Made by a program: the position numbers and the translations under genes. From the NCBI GenBank assembly GCA_008828725.1, contig MEHQ01004543.1, positions 230,528 through 294,527 on the forward strand: a DNA stretch of 64,000 bases. Direction: 5' to 3'. This stretch comes from Saccharina japonica. Its lineage: Eukaryota > Sar > Phaeophyceae > Laminariales > Laminariaceae. Below are positions 1 through 10,231 of the stretch, piece after piece (position 1 is the stretch's first letter; every line of letters starts with the position of its first letter). The notes beneath the pieces were generated by a model. It saw only the letters and a list, made by a program, of their open reading frames with translations. It did not search any database and was not told the DNA's origin.

Positions 1-1134
1 AGTTGGGGGTGCGTATAATGTTAGTGTCATCAAGGTGCGTATATTCCGTAGGAAGCAAGTCCGAAACGTCACGCTTTTCACAATCTTGAACTTGCGACGG
101 TGTTCGAACAAAATATCTACCGAAACGTTTCCATCGTCGCCGATCGTTACTAACATCTACGTCATCAACCGCATCGACAACAGATTGTATAGTACCCCTT
201 CTGGCTACGTACGATGTGCAGTTATTTCTACCCACCAGTGAAAGCGGTTGACGGTGAAGTCCACATCCAAACAAATAGCAGCAAATCGATGAAGTACCGC
301 ACAATCGCAGGGTCCCAAACGCAGCGAACGAAAACGTGACGATTTTCCATTCCATTCCACTGGCGTTGAAACGAAACCGCCAACTACTCTAGCGTAGTGC
401 ACTATTTTTATGCACATGTAGTCCTGTCCATCGTAATACACAAGTGCTGGGACGTCAGGAAAGTCGTGGCTTCTTTGATGGTTGCTCCTGAGCGGCTTTC
501 CCCACTCTGTTGGCGATCATCTGATGCCAAGGCGCAACACATGTTCGACAGACGTGGAAATGCATCGGGCAGAGGGAGGGACGGAAACGGAATATCGTGA
601 GCACCGACCGGCAAACGCCAGAGAGATCAGACGGCCTCAGCGATTGCCCACGGGCAACAGCAAGCAGTATTCAATATTTCGCCTATCTCCCCAGTTCACA
701 CCGAATCGATCACAAACTGAAATACATATCGCCAGAAAAGGGAGGGCTATAATCCGTACATGCGTATGGTGTAGAGCCCTTTCGTGGAGTCTGCCCCCCC
801 GTCCTTCAAGTCTATTTAGCAAAGGCAGGGCAACATGTCCGTGCCGACGTTACGGTAGGCACTCCTCTGCCATTTAGAAACGAAGCCACGCTCGGCTTAG
901 ATCACGCGTATTGCAACTCGAGTACTGCCCCGAAAAACATGGAATGCTGAGACATCTCAAACCCTTGGATGAAGGAGGGTATAATCGCGAATAAATAGCA
1001 GCCTTCACAACTATTACACTGCTGTAGCGCGCGACCATTGTGCACAACACTCGGGGGAAAACGTTTGACAGATAGCCAAGCAGGTATCCTCCTGGCTTCA
1101 CATGACGAAAAACCGTCGACGCAGGCAGCTGACC
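1..1134. other. non-coding flank, no gene recognised
   Basis: Downstream of the SAP30BP-like gene on the minus strand. Only short unrelated open frames are present. A further 3' exon of the SAP30BP-like gene could lie here, because its third exon has a possible donor at its end, but I could not identify one. Confidence 0.4.
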
Positions 1135-1188
1135 CTAACAAGCATATGCATCCATCTCCCCAAAGCATAAACCAAGCAGATGACCCAC

Positions 1189-4100
1189 CTGGACCCTCGC
1201 GATAGCCTCCGCTCGCTGCTGCGCCTCTTTGTCCGCCTGCGCCTGCGCTTGCACCTGCGCGTTCAATAGCATCGCCGCCTGCCCTGTCCGTGCAGATGCG
1301 GTCGCTGGATCCGCCGAGAACCCCACTCTGCCGCTAGTCCCTCCCGTTTTCGCCGCAGCCGTTTTTGCCGCAGCAGTTTTTGCCGCAGCGGCAGCCGCTG
1401 CTGCTGCCGCCGCCGCTGCCGCCGCTGACGCCGCAGCCCCTGCTGCCGTCGCCGCTGCTGCCGCCGCAGCCGTGGCTGCCGGCGTATTGGCCATCTTCCC
1501 CATGAAAGGAAGATTGCTCGCTAGCCCCCACTTGCTGCCCCGCTTGGTAGTGGTCACTGGCGCAGGGAGGGCTGTTCCTGCCGCTGTTGATGTCGCCACC
1601 TCCGCAGCAGCTCGCCCAGCCGCCTCGGAAGCCGCTCGCCTCGCCGCCGCCGCCGCGGCCGCCGCTGCCGCCGCAGCCGCCGCCTTGGCGCGCTGAAAAG
1701 TGCAGCGAAGGGAATTCAGGGCATGCATGAGAAGAAATTAAGGAAGACCGCGACACGATTCGCGCAAAGCGTGCCAAAACGACTTTTATTACCTTCCATA
1801 CATTTCGCTGAATCGCAAGCGAGGACGCCCCAATTCAATTGAGACACCACACCACCGCAGACTGGAAGCACTCGTAAGGTCGCTGGCGCGAAACGAAAAG
1901 ACGAAAAACGCTGGTGGTTTGCCTTTGAACGACCAAGTATCAGACAGACGAAATTCAATGACATAACGCGACAACGGCGTGCCAGATAGCGTTGCATGAT
2001 CACACCTTTGAATCGTCGGGGCGGGAAGCTTTCCGTTCTTCAGCCATGAGCGAATCGTGGAAATCCTTCGTGTCGTAGACCGACGGGTGCACCATGCGAT
2101 CTTCAGGGTAGTTGGTGCCTTTGTCGTCCACCGTGCAGTAATGGCAGATCTGTGGTTCCCCAACGCACGATCAAAACGGCGATCAAGACAAGGCGACGGC
2201 ACCATGGTCACCGTGCTGATATCTGCGCTTGGGCATGACCCACGAGAGAACCGTTTGAAAGGCGTGAGGGATGCAATTGTTGAGCAAATACACTTAAACA
2301 TCAAAATAGCGGCAGTCGTGTATTGCTCCGGTATAATATGCCGTCCACGCTCGGGCAGCATAGAGTTGCGTATTATGTATTTACAATAGCGCCTCAGGAA
2401 GAAAGCTTCATAGTTCTCGCCTAAAAAACAGGTACATCTAACAAATGTGGTAAATAGTAATAGTGACACAAACAATGCGAATGGGTTGACCCCTGCACAG
2501 ACAAGAGAGGCTGCTATAAGCCACGATATTTTTGTGGATCGGCTGTATTGTGCGTTGTCACCAAAGTGTTGGCATGTTGGTATTCAAGCGCTAGGCAAAA
2601 AAAAAACACGGCATTCCCTTGAATCAAGGCACTGGCAGCCTGTTACATAATGTGCCTCGTCCATGGAAACCTCCAGTCAGGCGACCAGCTCGAACACATG
2701 CACATGTTTCACGGCAGCCTTTGGCGATTCGAAACCAAGCTCGACTGCTATTTCGCACACCACCCCGTCATATTATCCAAAAGGTTCTATTTTAGAGTAG
2801 TCAAGCCTTCCCTCAGCTATAAATAGCGCGAGTTGCGCAGAAGCTGCGTGCGCCAGGTTCAGCGTACTGTGTAGTCCAACACAGTGATGCGTTGACGTAG
2901 ACCAACACTTCGCAATAACTTTGAAAACAAAACGAGGGGTTTCATGGCGACGCGAAGACTGTCGAGTAACAAAGCAACAAAACAACAGTACCCGTACGTA
3001 GTGCCTACGAGTATCAATATCGAAGTGGTTTGATTTTGGTTGGCATACCGCACTGACTCTGTCGAGCTCGCCAGGGCAGCACGTTTGTAAGCAGTACCAG
3101 GTATTGAACACAACTCCGAGGAACCTGTATTGATGTGTAAATCGTGTTGGGAGGGGTTGGCGGAAGGCCAAAAATGACAAACAACACGAACCAGGAATGG
3201 CACTGCTGTACCAGGAAAACATCGTTTCTGCATCAGACCCACCAGAATCACAGGTGACACACCCGGCAATGTAAGGCATCGAAGGGTTTCGCTTTCAGGA
3301 AGATTGGTGCCAACCTCAGTATTGAAACAGCACTCCGGCGGACAGCAATGTCATGATTCGTGACTACCCGGTAATGGACATAACAAGTACCAGGCATGGT
3401 ACAAGGTTCTCCTTCGGGGTGTGGCTGACTTGGGAATCCCGGGGGTGTCTTAAGTTGAGAATGGGGAACACAGGCGTTCCTATGATATGTACATGAACCT
3501 ATGTGAGGTTCGCTGCTGTTGTACCGCAGCTGTTGGACTGTGTACTGCGCGGGTCCTTTCAGATTTTAGAGGAAGTGTGAGTTGAAATCGTCCAGATTGT
3601 GTTCAGGATGGCACGTACACGCGCACACATACGCACCGTTTGTGGCTACATATCACAAACGGTGCAGCTGCTGTTGTATCATGGCTGCCACAAGTAGAAT
3701 AGCTTGGAGGACGGCGGGAAAACATAGAGCAAAAAGAAGGAAACACTATGCCGGGCCTTCTAGTGTCTTCATTGTATACAACAGTTTGGATGTAGCTGGT
3801 ACTGGTATGCAGCAATAGCTTGGCTGTGGGCCGTGGAATAATGGTGGTCTGTGGTGCTGTGGTGCTTTGCGTGGTTTGTTGAAAAAGTTGAAGGTCGACT
3901 ACTACGACTCCTGTGCCTACAGTAGATACTACGTATTGTTTCTGGAGGCGCAGGTTAGGAAGCTATTGCTCTCAGGGTATCTTGGGTGGGCGGAGGGATC
4001 TCTAAAACGCAACGGGCGTGGCAGCGACGGCGATGTAGCTATCGAAGTCTTGAACGTATACGGGCCCCAAAAATAGGCTGGGTCATTGAGATGGCTTGAA

Positions 4101-6938
4101 GCCTTTTATTACTTCATTATACTATTGTTTTTTTACGCGGCGCAACCTCCCAAACGCAACAACCCCGCCAAAAAATATGGGGCGTGTTGCGGAACATACT
4201 TGCCGCTGGCTGCGAACACAGCAATCCAATTTGTACTGCACTCATGTACAATAGTATAGTGCTGCAGTACTACTGTACTGCTGTGGGGTCGTACTACTCG
4301 TAGACGACACAGCAGTACTACGTATTTGAGCCTGGTCCCTGATTTGCATTGCCTTCTGTCTTGCGTGTGGTAATATCCATACAGCAGTACAGGAGTAGCG
4401 TATCGGAGCCTGATCCGATCGATATCTCTGTCTTGTGACCGAACAACAGAAAAACAGATTACAGCAATGTCGACGAGGCAACAACGACTGCTACCACCAT
4501 CTACCATCCACCAACGCACGCCAGTTGACGACAATTACAAATATTCTGCTGTGCGAGTTCCTAGCGATAGCTCATACTACCTTGATCTTATTTCCAAAGC
4601 GCAAAATAACTCGAGGATCGATCCTGAAAAGTAATTTCTCGATCGGCAATTAAGAGCTAACAGGTCCAGAGAGGCGAGAGAATTGCCGAGGGTGTCCTCC
4701 GAGTAGGCGAGATTCAAGTAAGGTATTTTACAAGGCGCTTCGCTCCGTGGGCGGCTTCCGCCGCCCGCTACGCTCGGTCACAAGGAAGAAAACAAAAGGT
4801 GAGCGAAGCGGACAGATATGTCACGATTGTAGATGCAACCTGGCGACTTGCAAATGCCAAGAGCTCCTACCAGGTATACAGTACCGGCCCGCTCAAAAGA
4901 AAGTAACTCAGAAGAAAGTCAGCCTGAAAAACTGAAACATTAAGAAAGCTCTCAGCCTATTAATAGTCGGTGCCTAAGCTTCAAGAAAGATGACCCCTTC
5001 CCATGGCTGGCCTGGGCCCAAGGCACCATTCATTGTACAGTCAGTACTAGGGGAAACGCCTTCTCGGAGACCAAAATAAGAACGCGCAACATAATAAGAA
5101 AGTGTGATTTCGCGCGCCCAGACTAAGAAAGTCAGCCTGAATCCAATTTCAGGTTTCTTATAAGAGGGCCGGACCTGTATACGAGCACGCTTTTTTTTGT
5201 AGGCCGGGCAGATTTCGATGTTCGTTTTGACACTGCGAGCTGTACAGATGTTCGACGACATGCTGACTCTCGCCAACTTCGTCTGCCAGCTTGCGTTGTC
5301 GCGCTCAGATCGGCACGTGCTTGCTTCGCTGCTTTGTGGAGGGCTAAAGGGCTGTGCTGTGCTGTTGCATAAATACCTGACATACGTACTCGTACTGTAT
5401 GTGCTTGCGGTATAAGCTCGACAACATGCTCGTACGTACGTATGGCACAACAACTGACAAAAAATGAAAAAAAGGGAAAAGGCTCGCCGGCAAGTAATAG
5501 AAGGATGAGAGCCAAATCGGCATAAAATAACTCGAGGATCGGTCCCCAACATATAATATTCTCGTCGGCAATTACGGACTGAGGGGGGCCGTGAGGTGGG
5601 AGAATATACCAAGCGAGACAGCCCCGAGGGTCGGACTATTTTCGTATTCAAGTCTATACTGCTGTTTTATCAAACTGCTGTTGTACAGACTGTAAGTCCA
5701 GCAGTAAAGGCACAGGAATAAGAAATAACGCCATAAGAACATAAGGCTCACTTTTCGGAGGACGCTAAGAAAATTGGATCAAGAAATCGAGCGGCAAGCG
5801 CTACACTAAATCCTACGAGTATACTACCCAATGCTCAAAATTGTTCACGTCACAGGCAGTAAGGTTTTCATAAGGCTTGCGCAGGATAGTATTTCTTACC
5901 TGGTATACACTACCGGCCCTCTCATAAGAAAGTGCCCCACAAGAAACTCAGCCTAAACATTACGGGGGAGATAAGAAAGTCGACAGCTACTACACTGAAG
6001 TTAGTGTGGGACACACCCCTTTCTCAAACAAGAAAGTCAGCCTAAGCCCGATTTCTGGTTTCTTATGAGCGGGCCGGTACTATTGCTGTGTAGGTGTAGG
6101 CTACGTGATGCCGTACGTATATTACGAGTGCGAGTAGAGATGTTGGGGGGTTGGGAAACGGCAAGTGAGGGGGGTTGGGGGTGATGGTCATATCAAACAG
6201 CCATCAATGCGAGCTGCAAATTTGCTCAGCATCGTTGATTGCTCCTATATATAAATGTGCGAGGACCCAACAACTCCCGCCGACATATGTCCTCACCTGC
6301 GCAAGCACGGCCGGATTCCCGTAGTCCTTCTTGCCCTTGATGACCTTCGTGAAATCCTCTTTCCGATTCAGAAGCTTGGCTATCTTCGCGCACAGCGCGG
6401 GGTTAGCCTGAGCAGTTGCCTCAGGAGGCAGCATATCTCGGTATTCCGGCTTGATAACATCGCCATCCCCCTCCTCCTCGCTCCCCTCGTCAGCCCCCCC
6501 GCCCGAGCTGTCTTCTACTCCAGGGCCTCCCAAAGCGTTCTCTGGCGGGTCATCACCTAGAAAGGGGGAGCTGGCGATTGGAGACGCGTTGTCGAGTCGT
6601 ACCAATGGGGACGGGAGGGGCATGAAAAACTGCCTCGACTCCTTCGATGGAGGGGCTGGAGCATCGAAGGACGACGCCCTCAAAACTCTATTTCGTACTT
6701 CGCGATCAGAAAGTCCGTCGTATCCCAACGGTTCTCCTGGCTGGCTGTCGGAGTTTTCCTCCGTATTCCCGCTGCCGCCGCCGCCGCCACCGCCGCCCAC
6801 AACCACCCCGCCGGTGCTCCTGTTGCCTCGGCTGTGTTCCCCTTCGGGTGAACCCTCCCCTGTGTCTTGATGGGTGTTTGCGTCATCCGCATCGCTTCCA
6901 TCCGAGTCATAGCCTGCAAGCCCCAATAACGATGACAT
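1189..6938 (-). CDS. SAP30BP: SAP30-binding protein / HCNGP-like transcription-splicing cofactor
   Basis: Exons read on the minus strand: 6938-6297, 2149-2006 and 1692-1189, all GT-AG and all joining in phase 0 (430 codons). The N-terminus MSSLLGLAGYDSDGS matches the start typical of this family. An acidic Ser/Gly/Pro-rich region follows. Residues ~160-262 form the HCNGP core: LPPE..., NPAVLAQ at the end of exon 1, then CTVDDKGTNYPED in exon 2, with the same spacing as animal SAP30BP across the join. Exon 3 is poly-Ala rich and contains KRGSKWG, like the family's C-terminal KRKSKW motif. SAP30BP is a nuclear protein linked to the SAP30/Sin3 corepressor and to splicing. The C-terminus is uncertain: either reading runs through to a stop at 1135, or the donor at 1188/1187 (CAG|GTGGGT) leads to another exon. 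The 4.1-kb first intron is loaded with MITEs. Family assignment is firm; the exact role here is inferred. Confidence 0.85.
1693..2005 (-). other. intron 2 of the SAP30BP-like gene
   Basis: This 313-bp intron lies between AAG|GTGTGA and TTTTCAG|CGC. I see no separate feature in it. If it were not spliced, translation would stop immediately after exon 2 (TGA at 2002-2000). Confidence 0.65.
4884..5172. mobile_element. CCGGCCC-type MITE, long or rearranged copy
   Basis: The left end reads TA|CCGGCCCGCTCAAAAGAAAG and the right end TTTCTTATAAGAGGGCCGG. These are inverted copies of the ends of the 165-bp element at 5913-6077. The interior is longer and has extra AAGAAAGTCAGCCTGA-like repeats. It has no coding capacity. 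The right flank is GA rather than TA, so this boundary is less certain. Confidence 0.6.
5196..5420. repeat. dispersed repeat shared with 25.69-26.67 kb
   Basis: Starts GTAGGCCGGGCAGATTTCGA, which recurs at 25692. The following ~150 bases, around CGACGACATGCTG and GATCGGCACGT, recur at 26514-26670 with substitutions. It behaves as an old interspersed element of unknown class. Short open frames in it are not conserved between copies. Confidence 0.6.
5913..6077. mobile_element. 165-bp TA-flanked MITE (CCGGCCC termini)
   Basis: Terminal inverted repeats CCGGCCCTCTCATAAGAAAG and TTTCTTATGAGCGGGCCGG are bounded by TA on both sides, as expected for a Tc1/mariner-type insertion. No coding capacity. 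Lies inside intron 1 of the SAP30BP-like gene. Confidence 0.75.
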
Positions 6939-7811
6939 GCTACTCGAGGCGACGCTGCACTCGTGTGCTGGCGAGTGGGTGATAGCCGCCACAGCACCGC
7001 AACCCTGCTGCGTGGTGTGTAAACCAACCTCCCGGGGATGTATTGTGGTTGCTTCCGATTCAACAAGGCTTCCAAACCTCCACGAACTCCCGACATTCCG
7101 TTTGGATATATTTTTACACAACACGAGACATCCTTCGTCAGGCCACGAGCTGCAGCACAAGTGCGGTCGATATACCCACGTACTCGTCTGCGAAGGTGAG
7201 TATCGGCCGAATAGATCGGGTTCATATTGTGTGCTCGTAGCATACGTATACACACAGCATTACCTGATACCCTGACAGCATTCGCGCTGATTCTGTCTCT
7301 TTCTGTTTGTTTGAACAAGATACGTAGAGAGAGGGGTGTAAAGAGGAGGGGGCCGATGCGTAAACGAACGCAACGGGAGAGGGGGTGTTGCTGTACGGAA
7401 AGCGGGAAAGGGGCTGCTGTTGTACGGATTTGGAGCAGGGTGAACAACATAAGAGCTGCCTGGTATAACTTCCGTCTAGCTCCACCAATGAATATGGCAG
7501 TTATCCACACCAACGCGCGCGCTAAACTTCGTTGCGCCCCAGATCACGCCACATGTCCATATCTTCTCCCTTACGTATATATACTCGTATACACATGTAC
7601 AACACGAGCCTTGGTTTTCAACAGAGAAATCATCACAGCAGCATGTGAAATAATTCACAGCGACGCACCAGACGAAACTACAGTAATGTTTCGCCCCGTG
7701 AATCTCCTCCATCTGGCCTTCCACTTTACCGGTAGCCACCAATCAACAACCGCCAGCCTATATATGGGTGGATGCGAATGCTATCGTGCCGCTCACAAAG
7801 GGATGTATATT

Positions 7812-8072
7812 ATTTGAGTTTTCGTGGACACATGCCGCGACACCCCACGGACGCTGCCACGGCACGCCGCGGTATGTCGCGACACCCCACGACGTGTCGC
7901 GGCGAGTGTTGCGGGGAGTGTCGCGAGTGTCACTAACCCTAACCCTAACCCTACGTGTCGCGGCTTGTCGCGGCATGCCGCGGCACGTGTCGCGGCGTGC
8001 CGCGGCAGCGTCCGTGGCGTGAAGCGGCATGTCGCGACACGTGTCGCGACAAGTGCCACAAAAAAGTCAAAT
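7812..8072. repeat. GC-rich foldback (inverted repeat) with telomere-type core
   Basis: Two arms of roughly 100 bases are inverted copies of each other. Outer ends read ATTTGAGTTTTCGTGG and, inverted, ATTTGACTTTTTTGTGG. Both arms carry CGGACGCTGCC and many TGTCGCG/GCCGCGG motifs. The centre holds three CTAACC units. Nothing in it appears to be coding, although all frames are fairly open because of the GC-rich repeat. Confidence 0.75.
7933..7953 (+). repeat. interstitial telomere-type array (CTAACC)3
   Basis: Three exact CTAACC units (TTAGGG on the other strand) plus CTA sit in the loop of the foldback. TTAGGG is the telomere repeat of many eukaryotes, including brown algae. The array is too short to be a chromosome end. 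Confidence 0.8.
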
Positions 8073-10231
8073 CATGTAGATCCATGCGGCGGCGGCGGCG
8101 GAAGTATCACGGGTGCAGTGTTCCTCGTACTGCTGCTGCTGTATTGAGAAATGGCTCGCGCCGACGGCATAACAACTCGATTTATCAATTTCACATGATC
8201 CCAGCTTATTTATGTGGGCTAAAAAAAAAGTACGGTACCATACTGTAGTTTCCAGCGGCGACTGGAGTGCCGAAAACAACGTGGGATGAATGCGCTTGAA
8301 GCGGATAAACCTGTGGAGCCGAATGCGGAGGAAGCATATCTACTGTTAATAGTACGTACCCTTTGGGAGAACTACTGAATATCTAGTTGACAGGCTGATT
8401 GGTAGCTGTACTTCTTGTGTCTTAAGGGCAGCTTCGCTGCAAGTACGTGAGTGCTGGCCTTAAGCGGAACTTCAACCGCGTGCCATGCACAGGATCGCGT
8501 GGCCAGCCTCAAGGAGTATGTTGCCTGGTGTCACTGCTATAGCTCTGGTATTAAGATTGCACTTCAACTAACCGATGGTCAGCGCCACGTGCGTGGTCAG
8601 CGTCGCCGGAACTTTTAGTATCACCGTCTACCTGGAGCAGTTTCCCCCGCAGATTTTCAGACGCGTCTGAACAGCTACCGTATGACCTTACCCATTGTTT
8701 TTACCCTTTTACTACAGCAGTATACTGCAAAAATGATCCCAAAATGAATTCAAGCAGTTTGCCCGCAAAAAAGCGTGGTTTCAGTTCGAAACGAGTTGAA
8801 GTCATGTGACACAGAGGTTCTTCGACAGCACGGTTGAAGTATAGTTATCTTGAAACACCAACTCTAACACTAACCCCGACCGCCTAGGAAAATTCTCGGA
8901 ATTAAACTGTATCGAAGAGTTTCTGTAGTGTGGACCATCAACGATTTTGGCGAAGGGCTCGGACGAATAGAAAGCTCTCATGAAATTTCGTGTCTGGACG
9001 AGGTCAGTTCCATCATCAGCTGTTTGATGTGGGGACGTCACAAGGGGCGCTGCAAAATACGCTTTTGAGAAGTCAGGGTTTCGACCAGCAGTAGTAGTAA
9101 TCGAACGAAATTCGACCATTCTCGATAGATAAGCACAGCAGACAGTACTACTGTAGTACAGCGAATTAGCAGAAAATTTATCGGCACGGAAGCTACAACA
9201 GTAGGAAATCCTGAATTGACCAATCAGAAAACTGCGGGCACGAAATCCCTTTCTCTATAAATATTATGCTACGGTAGGAAGGGCTATAACGGCTGGGTGG
9301 TTGTTGGAACTCCGCCAACGTTTGATAAGGGATTGACAAGGTATTGACAAGGTATTGATAAGGAGGGTACAGCACCGCCAAGATGTGTTAAAAGTCTCAG
9401 GGAAAACGCCAAGAAGACGGTCGGATTGGTCATGCGAAAAGCTGCAACATCTAACCTGAGACCTGAGCTACTATTCATAGGCAGCCCGTACCGGTCACCA
9501 AGGCAGCTATCATGATTGTGCAGTACAAGCGAACACGTCTATCGCATATGGCAACACCAAAAATAAAAAAAAAGTAGCAGGTAGGAAACAGGCAACCGCA
9601 AAGTTCTTGTGCCGATCCATGATAAAGCTGCCGTTTCACCAAGCAACTTTTACGTTGTGTTGCTAAGGACAATCGTCGGGATCGTGGGTAGAGAGGTAGG
9701 CTCCCAGTCAGATAGGTTCCTCATTATATCGTTTCGAAACCGTATAAGTACAGTAGGCGTCGGTAAAAGGCTATGTGTAGAAAAAAAACTATCTTGAACA
9801 AACCAGCATCCTACTCGTACTCTTTCCGCTCGGCAGAACACATACCAATACCATCGGAACGCCACAGGCGTGATTCTCACAGATTAAAGACGCATATCAT
9901 ACACACGAGGACGTATTTCTTCCACATAAGTACAGCAGCTGCTCCGACACGTCCGCGCAACTATCGACAAGTCAGGGTGTTTGCAAGAGGAAACTTGACC
10001 ACCAGGCGCCAATTGTACCTCCTCCCTGAGCTCTTGGATGTGAGACGCTATCACCCACGCGAGGCAAACAAGCAAGACTCCTCGTCGGCCGCACTATCGT
10101 TCTTCCTGAAACCGGGATCTTCAAACTAAAAAAATGGAAATCACGCCCACATGCGTACCCCCCGTATTCCGGCTCGTCCGGCTAGCAACGCGCTCTCTTC
10201 GCAGAGTTCCATCCCCAGCTACCACAAAATA

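Larger units (their letters stand above)
2150..6296 (-). other. intron 1 of the SAP30BP-like gene, repeat-rich
   Basis: This 4147-bp intron runs from CAG|GTGAGG to CCACAG|ATC. It holds two TA-flanked CCGGCCC-type MITEs and a dispersed repeat shared with 25.7-26.7 kb. It also has many CTGCTGT and ACCAGGTA motifs. No coding region is supported inside it. Confidence 0.7.
6939..10231. other. intergenic spacer between SAP30BP-like and UBZ genes
   Basis: It holds the foldback element at 7812-8072, poly-purine and CTG-rich patches, and several unrelated open frames. It should contain the SAP30BP promoter (near 7 kb) and the 3' end of the UBZ gene (near 10.2 kb). No further gene could be supported. 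Confidence 0.5.

Noticed and set aside
1229-1696. Plus-strand 155-codon Ala-rich frame
   Set aside because: It is the complement of exon 3 of the SAP30BP-like gene; the GCC/GCN repeat keeps several frames open on both strands.
7768-8147. Overlapping frames on both strands rich in Arg/Cys/Ala
   Set aside because: They come from the foldback's TGTCGCG repeats and telomere units, not from a gene.
8802-9119. 105-codon minus-strand frame (RNFMRAFYSSEPFAK...)
   Set aside because: Protein-like wording but no splice partner, no recognised family and no neighbouring exon; kept out for lack of support.
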